Source: Halococcus saccharolyticus DSM 5350
GTDB lineage: Archaea > Halobacteriota > Halobacteria > Halobacteriales > Halococcaceae
Length of the DNA stretch: 64,000 bases
Assembly: GCF_000336915.1 (NCBI RefSeq)
Contig: NZ_AOMD01000002.1
Coordinates: 7,413-71,412 of the forward strand
Direction of reading: 5' to 3'
Made by a program: the position numbers and the translations under genes. The notes below the pieces were generated by a model. It was not told the DNA's origin, did no database searches, and worked only from the letters and a program-made list of their open reading frames with translations. Every line of letters starts with the position of its first letter. Positions within the stretch are counted from its first letter, which is position 1. Shown here in pieces: positions 8,422 through 18,048 of the stretch.

Positions 8422-9708
8422 ATGGTCGAAGCAACGACGGGTACCGACTCACGGCACGAACTCACCGCCCTCCAAGACGAACGACTCGTCGAGACCGTTC
8501 GCCACGCCTACGAGAACGTCCCGTTCTATCGTGAAGCGATGGACGACGCGGGTGTCGCTCCCGACGACATCGAGGGGATCGCAGATATCCAAAAGCTCCC
8601 GATGACGACGAAGGAGGACTTCCGCACGGAGTACCCCGACGGGCTGTTCGCGGTCGACGACAGCGAGGTCCGCCGGATCCACGCCTCCTCTGGCACGACC
8701 GGCAAGCCGAAGATCGTCGCGTACACCGAGAGCGACCTCGGTCGATGGGCGGACGTAATGGCACGCTCGCTCGCCACCGCCGGCGTCGAGCCGGGTGACA
8801 CGGTTCAGAACGCCTACGGCTACGGCCTCTTTACTGGGGGGCTCGGCTTTCACGACGGGATCGAGGAGTTGGGGGCGACCGTGATTCCGATGGGTGGCGG
8901 TGACTCCGCCCGTCAGCTTTCGATGCTCGAAGACCTCGAAAGCGACGCGCTCGCCTGCACCCCATCGTACTGCCTCTATCTCGCTGATTTCGCCGCCGAC
9001 CGCGGTGTCGACCCGCACGAGCTGCCGGTTTCGACGGTCGTGATCGGTGCGGAGCCGTTCACCGACCCGATGCGCGAGGAGATCGAGACGGCGCTGGACG
9101 TCACCGCGATCGATATCTACGGGCTTTCGGAGATCATCGGTCCCGGCGTCGCGGTCGAGTGCGCCGAGGTCCAGGAGGGCCTCCACGTCTGGGAGGATCA
9201 CTTCTATCCCGAGATCGTCGATCCCGCGACCGGCGAACCGCTCCCGCCGGACGAGGAGGGCGAGCTGGTGTTGACCTCGCTCACGAAGGAAGCCCTCCCC
9301 GTCTTCCGCTACCGAACCGGCGACATCACCACACTCTACGAGGACGAGTGTGATTGCGGGCGGACCGCGGTCCGGATGGGGAACGTCACGGGTCGGACCG
9401 ACGACCTCCTAATCGTCCGAGGTGTCAACGTCTACGCCAGCCAGATCGAGGAAGTAATGCTCGACATCGACGGGATCGCACCCCACTACCGGCTCGATCT
9501 CCGCCGCGACGGATCGCTCGACACGATGGACGTGACTGCCGAGCGCCACGCCGAAGCCGACGCGAGCGCGGACGAGCTTCGGGCCGAGATCGAAGGCCGA
9601 CTCGGCGAGCAGTTGGACGTCTCACCCGACGAAATCGACGTGGTCGAACCCGGCGAGATCGAGCGGACCGAAGTCGGGAAAGTCAAGCGCGTCTTCGATC
9701 ACCGCTGA
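8422..9708 (+). CDS. paaK: Phenylacetate--CoA ligase family enzyme
   Basis: A 428-residue adenylate-forming enzyme of the PaaK branch, expected to activate an aryl or acyl acid to its CoA thioester using ATP. The N-terminus has the PaaK-type ENVPFYREAM segment. The phosphate-binding loop SSGTTGKPK lies near residues 92-100, YGLSE around 233, YRTGD around 295, and the hinge/C-terminal VRGVNVY near 333. An upstream TTG at 8413 is open, but the ATG at 8422 is at leaderless distance from a strong TATA box. Its neighbour is a dead thiolase, so the original pathway here may be eroding. The true substrate is unknown. Confidence 0.85.
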   Translation: MVEATTGTDSRHELTALQDERLVETVRHAYENVPFYREAMDDAGVAPDDIEGIADIQKLPMTTKEDFRTEYPDGLFAVDDSEVRRIHASSGTTGKPKIVAYTESDLGRWADVMARSLATAGVEPGDTVQNAYGYGLFTGGLGFHDGIEELGATVIPMGGGDSARQLSMLEDLESDALACTPSYCLYLADFAADRGVDPHELPVSTVVIGAEPFTDPMREEIETALDVTAIDIYGLSEIIGPGVAVECAEVQEGLHVWEDHFYPEIVDPATGEPLPPDEEGELVLTSLTKEALPVFRYRTGDITTLYEDECDCGRTAVRMGNVTGRTDDLLIVRGVNVYASQIEEVMLDIDGIAPHYRLDLRRDGSLDTMDVTAERHAEADASADELRAEIEGRLGEQLDVSPDEIDVVEPGEIERTEVGKVKRVFDHR

Positions 9709-9881
9709 CTGGCCGTCGAGATCGACCCGCGACACGGCTACGGACGGCTGATCTACTCTCCGGCACGTTACGATCGGTGCTGATCTCCAATTTTCACTTT
9801 CGGATCGTAAGTTTGTGCGGGCCTCGATGCAGACGGTCGAAAGAACAACCGCATTGAACGAGGATCCCGTAGATACAGACA

Positions 9882-12503
9882 ATGAGTCAACGAAGAACCC
9901 AGCTCGATATTCTAGGGATGAGCTGTGCGAACTGTTCGCAGACGATAACAGAGGCGCTGCAGGACCTCGACGGGGTGGGAACGGCGACCATCAACTACGC
10001 AACCGACGAGGGCACCGTCGAATACGATCCAGAAACGACCTCGCTCGCGGACATCTACGCTGCGATCGACGCCGCCGGCTACGAGGCGGTCAGCACTGCG
10101 ACCTCGATCGCAATCACCGACATGACGTGTTCGAACTGCGCCGAAACCAATCAGGAGGCGCTCGAAGGCGTTCCCGGCGTGCTCTCGGCAGAAGTCAACT
10201 ACGCGACCGACGAAGCGACCGTCGAGTACAACCCTGCCGCAACCGACCGTGAGCAGCTCTACGCCGCGATCGAGGACGCGGGGTACTCGCCCGTCCGCGA
10301 CGACAGAAGTGAAGAATCCGAACAGGACCAGCGCGACGCCGCGCGCAGCGAGGAGATCCGCCGGCAGCTTCGACTCACGCTGTTCGGCGCAGTGCTCTCG
10401 CTCCCGCTGATCGCGTTCATGGTTGAGAAGCTCGTGCTCGGCGGCGGGGCGCTCCCCGAGACGATCTTCGGTGTGGAGTTCGGCTGGGTCGAGTTCCTGC
10501 TCGCGACCCCGGTCCAAATCGTGCTCGGTCGACCGTTCTACAGGAACGCCTACACGGCGCTCGTCAAGAACCGGACGGCGAACATGGACGTGCTGATCGC
10601 GCTCGGTTCTTCGACCGCATATCTCTACTCGGTCGTCGTCCTCCTGGGGCTCCTCGCGGGAAGTCTGTACTTTGACACCGCCGCGTTGATCCTCGTGTTC
10701 ATCACGCTCGGGAACTACCTCGAAGCCCGCTCGAAGGGACAGGCCGGCGAGGCACTCCAGCAGCTCCTCGAAATGGAGGCCGACACCGCGACTGTCGTGG
10801 ACGAGGATGGCAACGAAGAGGAGGTTCCGCTGGAAGAGGTCGACGTCGGTGATCGGATGAAGGTCCGTCCCGGCGAACAGATCCCGACCGACGGCGTCGT
10901 AGTCGACGGCCAGTCGGCGGTCGACGAGTCGATGGTCACCGGCGAGTCGGTGCCCGTCGAGAAGGAGGCGGGCGACGAGGTCGTCGGATCGACGATCAAC
11001 GAGAACGGCGTCCTGGTGGTCGAAGCCACCAAGGTCGGTGCCGACACGGCGCTCCAGCAGATCGTTCAAACTGTCAAGGAGGCCCAATCGCGCCAGCCCG
11101 ACATCCAGAACCTCGCCGATCGTATCTCGGCGTACTTCGTGCCGATCGTGATCGCGAACGCGCTCCTCTGGGGACTCGTCTGGTATCTGTTCCCCGCAGC
11201 GCTCGCGGGATTCGTCGACACGCTGCCGCTGTTGGGGCTCGTCGCGGGCGGTCCGGCAGCCGCCGGCGGCACGGTCTCGGCGTTCGAGTTCGCGGTGGTC
11301 GTGTTCGCCTCCGCCGTCCTGATCGCGTGTCCGTGCGCGCTCGGGCTCGCAACTCCGGCGGCGACGATGGTGGGGACCTCGATCGGTGCGAAAAACGGCG
11401 TCCTGTTCAAGGGTGGTGATGTCCTCGAACGCGCGAAGGACGTCGATACGGTCGTGTTTGACAAGACGGGGACGCTCACGACGGGCGAGATGGAACTTAC
11501 CGACGTGGTTCCGCTCGATGGTACTCGGACCGCCACCGACGGCGGGAGTGGAACGGTCGCCGACGGTGGGATGCAGGCGTTCGAAGGTCGATCCGAAAGC
11601 GACGACGAGATCGGCGAGGAAACCGTCCTCCGGACCGCAGCGAGCGCCGAATCCGGTAGCGAGCACCCGCTCGCGCAGGCTATCGTCGCCGGGGCCGAGG
11701 AGCACGGCATCGACCTCGCCGACCCGACCGAGTTCGAGAACGTGCCGGGACAGGGCGTGCGCGCGACAATTGACGGCGAGGAGGTGCTCGTCGGCAACCG
11801 CAAACTCATACGGGACAGCGACATCGATCCCGCACCCGCCGAGGACGAACTCGAACGGCTGGAGGCCGAGGGCAAGACCGCGATGCTGGTCGCACGCGGG
11901 GGGGCGCTGCTCGGGCTCGTGGCCGACGCGGATACGGTGAAAGAGAGCGCGAAGGAGGCCGTTGGGGCGCTCCACGACCGCGACCTCGCGATCCACATGA
12001 TCACCGGCGATAACGAGCGGACGGCCGAAGCGGTCGCCGAGGAAGTCGACATCGACCCCGCGAACGTGCGTGCGGAGGTGCTCCCCGAGGACAAGGCCGC
12101 CGCAGTCGAGGAGATCCAGTCGGCGGGCAGTCGTGCGATGATGGTCGGTGACGGTGTGAACGACGCCCCCGCGCTCGCGACCGCCTACGTGGGAACCGCG
12201 ATCGGCTCGGGGACCGACGTCGCGATCGAGGCCGCCGACGTCACCCTGATGCGCGACGATCCGCTTGACGTGGTGAAAGCGATCCGCATCAGCGACGGCA
12301 CGCTCCAGAAGATCAAGCAGAATCTCTTCTGGGCGCTCGGGTACAACACCGCGATGATCCCGCTCGCGTCGCTCGGTCTGCTCCAGCCCGCGCTCGCCGC
12401 CGCGGCGATGGCGTTCTCGTCGGTCTCGGTGCTGTCGAACAGCCTCTTGTTCCGGCGGTACACGCCGGACGAGGACTATCGCCTGCTGTACCGCTGGCGA
12501 TAG
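9882..12503 (+). CDS. copA: Cu(I)-exporting P1B-type ATPase CopA
   Basis: An 873-residue copper ATPase that pumps Cu+ out of the cytoplasm. Two N-terminal HMA domains are present: GMSCANC at residues 12-18 and MTCSNC near 81-86. The channel motif CPC sits near 483 within ACPCALG, the phosphorylation site DKTGT near 527, the nucleotide-binding SEHPLA motif near 590 and GDGVNDAPA near 755. The copper chaperone-like HMA proteins at 17.4 and 32.1 kb are natural partners. No CopY or TRASH-type regulator gene is adjacent. A fragment resembling its own C-terminus lies directly downstream. Confidence 0.95.
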   Translation: MSQRRTQLDILGMSCANCSQTITEALQDLDGVGTATINYATDEGTVEYDPETTSLADIYAAIDAAGYEAVSTATSIAITDMTCSNCAETNQEALEGVPGVLSAEVNYATDEATVEYNPAATDREQLYAAIEDAGYSPVRDDRSEESEQDQRDAARSEEIRRQLRLTLFGAVLSLPLIAFMVEKLVLGGGALPETIFGVEFGWVEFLLATPVQIVLGRPFYRNAYTALVKNRTANMDVLIALGSSTAYLYSVVVLLGLLAGSLYFDTAALILVFITLGNYLEARSKGQAGEALQQLLEMEADTATVVDEDGNEEEVPLEEVDVGDRMKVRPGEQIPTDGVVVDGQSAVDESMVTGESVPVEKEAGDEVVGSTINENGVLVVEATKVGADTALQQIVQTVKEAQSRQPDIQNLADRISAYFVPIVIANALLWGLVWYLFPAALAGFVDTLPLLGLVAGGPAAAGGTVSAFEFAVVVFASAVLIACPCALGLATPAATMVGTSIGAKNGVLFKGGDVLERAKDVDTVVFDKTGTLTTGEMELTDVVPLDGTRTATDGGSGTVADGGMQAFEGRSESDDEIGEETVLRTAASAESGSEHPLAQAIVAGAEEHGIDLADPTEFENVPGQGVRATIDGEEVLVGNRKLIRDSDIDPAPAEDELERLEAEGKTAMLVARGGALLGLVADADTVKESAKEAVGALHDRDLAIHMITGDNERTAEAVAEEVDIDPANVRAEVLPEDKAAAVEEIQSAGSRAMMVGDGVNDAPALATAYVGTAIGSGTDVAIEAADVTLMRDDPLDVVKAIRISDGTLQKIKQNLFWALGYNTAMIPLASLGLLQPALAAAAMAFSSVSVLSNSLLFRRYTPDEDYRLLYRWR

Positions 12504-12526
12504 TTCGAGGAGGCGTGTACCTCGAA

Positions 12527-12592
12527 GTGCCAGCGGCACTTCGGCGGTACGTGCCGGACCACGACTACGAGCTACTCGGCTTCCTCCGATAG
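12527..12592 (+). pseudogene. Remnant of a second CopA C-terminus
   Basis: This 21-codon frame ends in LRRYVPDHDYELLGFLR and a stop. It closely parallels the last residues of CopA just upstream ([17 protein letters not shown]). It has no start of its own and no P-ATPase core. The simplest reading is the tail of a deleted tandem copA copy. The fragment is short, so chance similarity is unlikely but not excluded. Confidence 0.55.
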
Positions 12593-12671
12593 CTGCATCG
12601 GCGACTTCCGTCGCTTCTGTGACGGACGAACAGGTGGTTTCTTGTATCTCTCATGCGATCGATGCGGTAGA

Positions 12672-13142
12672 ATGCCCTACAGCTACGAACCGCACTACTT
12701 CGAGGACTTGGACGTGGGCCAGACCTTCGAGAGCGCCGGGCGAACAGTAACAGAGACCGATTTTGCGATGCACTCGATGTTCACCGGCGACTGGACCGAA
12801 CTCCACACCAACAAGGAGTACTCCGAGGATGGCCCGTTCGGCGCGCGGATCGCCCAGGGACCGATGACGTTCATCCTCTCGACAGGATTATTCCAGCGGA
12901 CGGGAATCGTCGAGCGCACAGTCGTGGCCTTCCTTGGGATGAACTACATGGATATTCCAAATCCAGTGTTTATCGGCGACACCGTGAGTGCCGACTTCGA
13001 AGTGACCGAGAAACGCGACCTCGACAGCCGGGACGACGCCGGCCTAGTCGTGATCGATAGCGAGATGACCAATCAGGACGGCGAATCGGTGTTCGCTGGC
13101 GATATGAAGTTCCTCTTTAAACTGAAATCCGACGCCGAATAG
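12672..13142 (+). CDS. MaoC family (R)-hydratase/dehydratase
   Basis: A 156-residue hotdog-fold protein. The hydratase motif lies near residues 35-60: FTGDWTELH supplies the catalytic Asp and His, followed by the Gly-rich IAQGPM segment. Family members hydrate enoyl-CoA in the R configuration or act in hydroxyalkanoate or mesaconyl-type pathways. The usual Asn two residues after the Asp is Thr here. The ATG at 12672 is chosen over the GTG-type extension to 12642, which would add a Cys-rich leader. It stands alone between copA and a pseudogene. Confidence 0.85.
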   Translation: MPYSYEPHYFEDLDVGQTFESAGRTVTETDFAMHSMFTGDWTELHTNKEYSEDGPFGARIAQGPMTFILSTGLFQRTGIVERTVVAFLGMNYMDIPNPVFIGDTVSADFEVTEKRDLDSRDDAGLVVIDSEMTNQDGESVFAGDMKFLFKLKSDAE

Positions 13143-13232
13143 CGACGACAATCGAACATCAGGGCGTCGAACCTGACTTTCCACTGCGGTGAATCCGAAC
13201 CGTGAAAGATCCCTCGACGGTTTGCACCAGTA

Positions 13233-13671
13233 GTGGCAGTTCTGGCTCGATTGCTGGCGATGCTCGCCGTGGTGTTGGCCGGGACCGGGCTGCGCGCGGT
13301 CGGGGTTCTCGATGATGGTCGAACCGGCCGATTGAACGCGCTCGCGTACTACGTCGCGCTCCCGGCGCTGATCTTCACCGCGACGTACGGATCAGTCGGT
13401 CGGCGACCTCCTCTCACCGGCGCTGCTCGCGGGGCTGTTGGTCGTGCTCTTCGCCACGGCGGCGCTCGCGTGGGTCGTCTTCTCGACGCTCGCCGTCGAT
13501 CCCGCGGCGCTGACAGCGGGCGTCGTGATGTTCGGGACGCCGACCTCGGTCTCGACGTTCGTCTACACCACCGAACTCGGTGGCGACGAGGGGTTCGCAT
13601 CGCTCAACGTCTTCGTCACGACGGTCGCCTCGATCGGGAGTCTGTTCGTTCTCATCCACCTGATCGGGTAG
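13233..13671 (+). pseudogene. Decayed AEC (auxin efflux carrier) family transporter
   Basis: The N-terminus (GTG 13233) gives a first helix plus LNALAYYVALPALIF, the signature start of AEC carriers. A frameshift occurs near 13395-13402. The second frame continues GDLLSPALLAGLLVV, then jumps to the family C-terminus with GTPTSVSTFVYTTELGGDE and ends at 13671. Only about 145 codons survive of the usual 300 or so, so a large internal part is deleted as well. The function is lost. Confidence 0.7.
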
Positions 13672-13718
13672 CCCGGGACCCCAACCCTTAGTATTCGATC
13701 GCGCCACCTCCCGATCGA

Positions 13719-14138
13719 ATGTCCGCAACCGACTCCCGCCGGGAGTTCTTCGTCCGGGTATCGGTCGTCGTGGCCGTCGCAACCCTGTTCCTCACTGCGA
13801 GCTTCGTCGGTTTGCTCGCCCTTCTCAACGGTGATCTGCGGGGGAGTTCCTCCCGGATCGCGTGGTATCTGACGATCGCTGCCGTCGCGTTCGTCGGCGT
13901 CATCATCCTCCTCGAAACGCAGGATGCTGCGGGAACGTCGATCATCACGACGGCTGCGATCGTGGCCGCGATCGTCTTCGTGCTCGTCTCGCTCGGTGTC
14001 GAAGGACTCCTCTACACTCTCCGAAACCCGGCTGCAGTGTTCGTCTCACAGACCATCCTCTACTTCTTCGCGGCGGCGCTCATCGGTAGTGGGCTCGGCT
14101 ACTGGGCGCTGCGCCACTGGCGGGAAGTCGTCGGCTAA
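13719..14138 (+). CDS. Four-helix membrane protein of unknown function
   Basis: A 139-residue protein with four hydrophobic segments at about residues 13-35, 47-65, 74-92 and 105-128, a basic N-terminus and an Arg/His-containing cytoplasmic end. No enzymatic motif is seen. An AT-rich TAGTATTCG at 13689-13697 lies about 27 bases before the ATG, supporting a leaderless start. It is convergent with the ATPase gene that follows. Confidence 0.6.
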   Translation: MSATDSRREFFVRVSVVVAVATLFLTASFVGLLALLNGDLRGSSSRIAWYLTIAAVAFVGVIILLETQDAAGTSIITTAAIVAAIVFVLVSLGVEGLLYTLRNPAAVFVSQTILYFFAAALIGSGLGYWALRHWREVVG

Positions 14139-14203
14139 CGGCGCGACGCTATCGATAGTCCGGACGGCGAGTGAGACGTTCACCGCGGCAGCAAATCACG
14201 TCC

Positions 14204-15619
14204 TCAACGATCGTCGCCGGCGAGTCGCCGGCGGAGCAGGTACGAACCCAGCCGAAGACGATAGCCGAGCGAACGAAGCAGGAACAACGAGAGATCGCCG
14301 ACTTCGGCGACGACTCCGCCGACACCGGTGCGGTCCTCGGCGGTGGCCGGTGGGGTCGGCGGCGTCGGGCGCTGGCGCGGCGACGACACGATGTCGTTCG
14401 GGATGTCGATCACGCGCCTGGCCCGCGATCCCGCGTCCGTGCTGGTGGAATCGGTACTGGTGTCGCCGGCCGCGGGGTGCTCATTCTGGCTGGCCCGAAG
14501 CTCGGCGACCTCGTTTTCGAGCGCGCGATTTCGCTGTTGCTCGCGCTCGACCGCGGCTTCGAGTTCTGTCGAGTCCATGCTGTCGAGTGCTCGTCCGCCG
14601 TCGGAATCGGGTGCTGTGGCGTCGGCCACCGCCTCGTCAAGATCGGGGTTCGACGTCACCGTCATCTGCTCGTCTGCCGTCGATCCAGTGCCCCAGTCCG
14701 AGTCGGCACAGCTCGGGGCATCGTGATCCGAATCGACGTGTGCCGTCTCGGAGCCAGTGTCGAGCGGCGACTCCTCGGTGAGGAGCGCGTCGGCTGCGCC
14801 GTTGCCAGCCGACGAGTCGTACGAGTCGAGACCCGGAGTCGCACCGGCATCGTGTGTGGCTTTTCGTCGGAACTGGACACGATCCACCGAATCGTCCCAG
14901 TCCGTCAGCAAGAACCCCTCGCCCGCGTCGAAGTCCTGGATCAAGTCGGCGCGTTCCGAGCCGAGCACGTCGCCCGCGATCGAGACGTCGTTCTTCCACG
15001 TCAGCCGGTGCCAGACCAGCCAATCGCACTGGGTAATGAAGTCCTTGTCGACCGACGATGGGCGCTGTGACATCCCGCAGATCCCGAACCCGCGCTTCCG
15101 GCCGCGCTTGCCGATCCGTTTCAGGAGCTTCGCGAGATCGGTCCCGCCGCCGGACTGAGGGAGATACTCCTGCATCTCCTCGATCAGGAGCAAGAACGGC
15201 TTGCGCTCGCGCTTTTCCTTTCTGAACAGGTGGGCGACGACGTCGTGGATCAGCGTCTCGGCCTCCTCACCGTCGAAGTAGCCCGACACGTCGAGGATCA
15301 CGGGCACGTTCTCGACGAGGGCGGCCTCGGCGATCGACTCCGCGTCGTCGGGGGCGACTTCGACGTCACAGAACTCGTCGGCACCGACGTGCAGCACCTC
15401 GAATCGTTCTTTCAGGCCGTAGTACTCGCCCTCGGTGTCGACGATCAGGAGATTGAACCCGTCGGTGAGCAGTTGTTCGGTGATCACGCTTGCGGTGTTC
15501 GACTTCCCGCTTCCTGATTTCCCAGTGATAAATCCACGCCCTGTGAGAATTTCGACGGTCGGGAGCGCCCTGCCGTCCTCGGTCACGACGATGTGCTGTT
15601 CGCGCTCCTCTTGGGCCAT
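14204..15619 (-). CDS. HerA/DUF87-type ATP-binding protein
   Basis: A 471-residue P-loop ATPase of the HerA/VirB4-like superfamily. The Walker A motif GKSGSGKSN lies near residues 33-41 and Walker B LLLIEEMQEY near 140-150. Conserved basic patches (KRIGKRGRKRG) and MSQRPSSVDK follow. The last 150 residues are low complexity: acidic Ser/Thr/Asp stretches, one short coiled coil (LEAAVEREQQRNRALENEV) and an Arg-rich end. The frame is open to 15757, but ATG 15619 begins the conserved MAQEEREQ segment and follows a TATA-like box at 15645-15655. It may act in DNA processing or membrane-linked ATPase work. No nuclease partner is adjacent. Confidence 0.7.
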   Translation of the reverse strand: MAQEEREQHIVVTEDGRALPTVEILTGRGFITGKSGSGKSNTASVITEQLLTDGFNLLIVDTEGEYYGLKERFEVLHVGADEFCDVEVAPDDAESIAEAALVENVPVILDVSGYFDGEEAETLIHDVVAHLFRKEKRERKPFLLLIEEMQEYLPQSGGGTDLAKLLKRIGKRGRKRGFGICGMSQRPSSVDKDFITQCDWLVWHRLTWKNDVSIAGDVLGSERADLIQDFDAGEGFLLTDWDDSVDRVQFRRKATHDAGATPGLDSYDSSAGNGAADALLTEESPLDTGSETAHVDSDHDAPSCADSDWGTGSTADEQMTVTSNPDLDEAVADATAPDSDGGRALDSMDSTELEAAVEREQQRNRALENEVAELRASQNEHPAAGDTSTDSTSTDAGSRARRVIDIPNDIVSSPRQRPTPPTPPATAEDRTGVGGVVAEVGDLSLFLLRSLGYRLRLGSYLLRRRLAGDDR

Positions 15620-15779
15620 TCGTGAGGACTGGTTCACGCCACCACGATAAAGATCCTGTGTCGACGGCGCGCCACCACGCCGATTGTCGGGTCGACCCCC
15701 GTAGCGGCGCGGGACGTGGGGTTCCGTAGCGTTCATACTGACTGGACAGTTAGCCACGCCGAGGAGTCATCCTATCGAA

Positions 15780-17246
15780 ATGCTCGGAGCGCTACGGGAT
15801 CGGCTGTACGCTGCCGTGCTCCGCTTCCCCGCGTTGCTGGCGCGGCTCGGCCTCGTCGACCGCGATAAGGGGACCGAAGCGTTCGATCTCGCTGTCCCGG
15901 TGATGGTCTCGGGGGGCTTTCGGACGCTGCTCCGGGTCACGGACTTCTTCATGGTGAGTCTCGCACTCGGAAGCGCGGCGGTCGCCGGACTCGAACTCGG
16001 CTTTCAGTACTACTTCATCGGCTTCGGGCTCGCGCTCGGACTGTCGAGCGGAACGATCAGTATCGTCTCGCGGTTCGTCGGAGCCGGCGAGGACGCGCAA
16101 GCGGACCTCGCGATCAAACAGTCGCTCTGGCTCGCGCTTTCGATCACGATTCCGCTCACGCTCGTGACGTGGTTCGAGGCCGAGGCGATGATCGGACTGC
16201 TCACCGACGCCCCTCAGACGATCGCGCTCGGTGGCACGTACCTCCGGATCGTGATGCTCTCGGTTTCGTTCCGGTTCTGGAGCATGATCGCCGCGCGGGC
16301 GCTCCAGGGCGCGGGCGACACGCGGACCCCGATGTACGTCCGCCTACTCACGATCCCGGTCAACATCGTCCTGAACGCCGTCCTCATCTTCGGAATCGGT
16401 GTGTTCCCCGCGCTTGGCGTCGCTGGCGCGGCGTGGGGTACGACGATCGCGAACACCCTCGCGGGTGTGATCTTCTTCGTGCTGCTCACCTCCGGCCGGT
16501 ACTCCGTTCGACTCCGGCTCGGTGGCACGCAGTGGTCGACCGACATCGCTCGGGAACTGATCCGGGTCGGCTACCCGCTCGCGGGCCTCCAGCTGATCCG
16601 GACGTTCGGTCGCTTCCCGTTCCTGTTTGTCCTCGCGAGCCTCGGCACAGGGGTAGTCGCCGCGTACGCGATCGCGCGGCGGGTCATGCTGCTCGCGATG
16701 ATGCCGGCCTGGGGGTACTCCACCGCGTCGAGCACGCTCGTGGGTCAGCACGTCGGCGCGGGCGACGCGGACGAAGCCGACGACTACGCCTGGCAGACCC
16801 TCCGGATCGCCCTGCCGACACAGCTCCTGATCGCAGGCGTGCTCGTGCTGTTTGCGCGCCCGATCGCGCTGCTGTTCGCGACCGATACGCCCGGGTTGAC
16901 GGTCGCGTTCATCCGGGTGTTCGGGCTCGGCGTGATCGCGTTCAGCGTCTCGCGGACGATGCGGGGCGGGCTGCGTGGCGCGGGCGACACCCGCTGGCCA
17001 CTCTACGGGACGCTGCTCGGTACCTTAGTGCGGCTGCCGATCGCGGCGCTCGCGCTCCCGACGACGCTCACGCTCACGGTCGCTGGTGTGTCGTTCGCGC
17101 CCGGTCTCGGCCTCGGCCTCGGTGCTGTCTACGTCGCGATGCTCGCGGACCTCTACCTCCGTGCGGGCGTCAACCTGTTCCGGTTTTGGACCGGGAAGTG
17201 GAAGGCGATCGCGGCGCGCTCCGGCGTCGGTGCCGGCGGTGACTGA
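15780..17246 (+). CDS. MATE family efflux transporter
   Basis: A 488-residue membrane protein with twelve predicted helices in two homologous halves, the MatE fold that exports cationic compounds in exchange for Na+ or H+. Each half carries the RALQGAGDTRTPMY or RGLRGAGDTRWPLY motif (near residues 175 and 400), the clearest family signature. It is transcribed divergently from the HerA-like ATPase. The substrate is unknown. Confidence 0.9.
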   Translation: MLGALRDRLYAAVLRFPALLARLGLVDRDKGTEAFDLAVPVMVSGGFRTLLRVTDFFMVSLALGSAAVAGLELGFQYYFIGFGLALGLSSGTISIVSRFVGAGEDAQADLAIKQSLWLALSITIPLTLVTWFEAEAMIGLLTDAPQTIALGGTYLRIVMLSVSFRFWSMIAARALQGAGDTRTPMYVRLLTIPVNIVLNAVLIFGIGVFPALGVAGAAWGTTIANTLAGVIFFVLLTSGRYSVRLRLGGTQWSTDIARELIRVGYPLAGLQLIRTFGRFPFLFVLASLGTGVVAAYAIARRVMLLAMMPAWGYSTASSTLVGQHVGAGDADEADDYAWQTLRIALPTQLLIAGVLVLFARPIALLFATDTPGLTVAFIRVFGLGVIAFSVSRTMRGGLRGAGDTRWPLYGTLLGTLVRLPIAALALPTTLTLTVAGVSFAPGLGLGLGAVYVAMLADLYLRAGVNLFRFWTGKWKAIAARSGVGAGGD

Positions 17247-17326
17247 CGACTGAGCTCTCGTGACAGTGCTCGCATTCCGTACTCAGTGATCGAAAGCTCA
17301 CGGCGTGTGGCCGCAGTCACCGACGA

Positions 17327-17542
17327 TCAGTCGGCCGTGTGATCGGTCACCTCGTATCCGAGGTCGGCGACGACCTGCTCGATGTAGCTCCCGGTCGTCG
17401 GGCGCGGCGTGGCGAACGCGACCACGCCCGCCTCGTGATCGGCCGTCACGTCCGTGACGTCGCCGACCGCACCGACCTTGTCTTCGATGATCGCTTCACA
17501 TCCCGTACACGTCATTCCGTCGACGTCGATTCGGTGACGCAT
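17327..17542 (-). CDS. CopZ-like heavy-metal-associated (HMA) protein
   Basis: A 71-residue single HMA domain with GMTCTGC at residues 9-15, the Cu(I)-binding loop. The usual beta-alpha-beta-beta-alpha-beta pattern fills the length. It probably ferries Cu+ to the CopA ATPase encoded 5 kb away. The ATG at 17542 lies 27 bases from a TATA box at 17565-17574. Confidence 0.9.
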   Translation of the reverse strand: MRHRIDVDGMTCTGCEAIIEDKVGAVGDVTDVTADHEAGVVAFATPRPTTGSYIEQVVADLGYEVTDHTAD

Positions 17543-17564
17543 AGTCTATGATACCCGCGGAGAC

Positions 17565-17574
17565 GGCTTAAGAT
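17565..17574 (-). promoter_or_regulatory. TATA box of HMA gene
   Basis: On the minus strand this reads ATCTTAAGCC, centred about 27 bases before the ATG at 17542. Confidence 0.6.
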
Positions 17575-17636
17575 ACCAAGAATCTGAGGAAAAATGGATC
17601 GTGACGATCACACGTCGGCGGTGGTCGATCGACGGT

Positions 17637-17822
17637 TCAATCGTGCGTTTCGACCGATGCTTCACCGGCGTTCCGTTTGACGCTCCGAATGCCGTTCCGT
17701 GCCGCCCGTTTCGAGCTGTAGCCCTCGCCGCCGTCGGCGATGATCTCGGTGTTCAGGTGGCGGAGCCGCCATCGCCACTCGCCCGCGCTGTCCACGTAGA
17801 GTTCGAATGTCGCCTGGCTCAT
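17637..17822 (-). CDS. DUF1508/YegP-like small protein (HVO_2922 type)
   Basis: A 61-residue protein made of a single YegP repeat: FELYVDSAGEWRWRL, then IADGGEGYSSKRAARNGI and SVKRN near the end. Haloarchaea encode many such stand-alone DUF1508 proteins, whose biochemical role is not settled. The full domain is present and intact. Confidence 0.85.
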   Translation of the reverse strand: MSQATFELYVDSAGEWRWRLRHLNTEIIADGGEGYSSKRAARNGIRSVKRNAGEASVETHD

Positions 17823-17879
17823 GATGCACGCGGGTTTGGCGACCCCGGGTAATCAGTTCGGGACACCCTGCGATTCGAC

Positions 17880-18048
17880 GGTTCGTTCGACCACAGCGAT
17901 CCTCAATCCGCATCCGATCGCCGGACGCGCGGAGGTCGAGTTCGAACGTCCAGCCGCACCGAACCTGCTCGACGAGGTGGCAGTAGGCGTCCGCCATCGC
18001 GGTCGGCGAGATGAGTTCGTCGTCCTGGATGACTCTAAGTGAACTCAA
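17880..18048 (-). pseudogene. Possible degraded small haloarchaeal gene
   Basis: A minus-strand frame from a TTG at 18048 reads VIQDDELISPTAMADAYCHL then VRCGWTFELDLRASGD, which looks like real protein sequence with an amphipathic helix. The frame then runs without a sensible end into the DUF1508 gene in another register. No good start codon is present. It may be the front half of a decayed gene. I do not recognise the family. Confidence 0.3.

Noticed and set aside
9912-12539. Long minus-strand frame opposite copA (875 codons)
   Set aside because: Shadow of copA: Arg/His-rich, no motifs, fully overlapping a verified ATPase.
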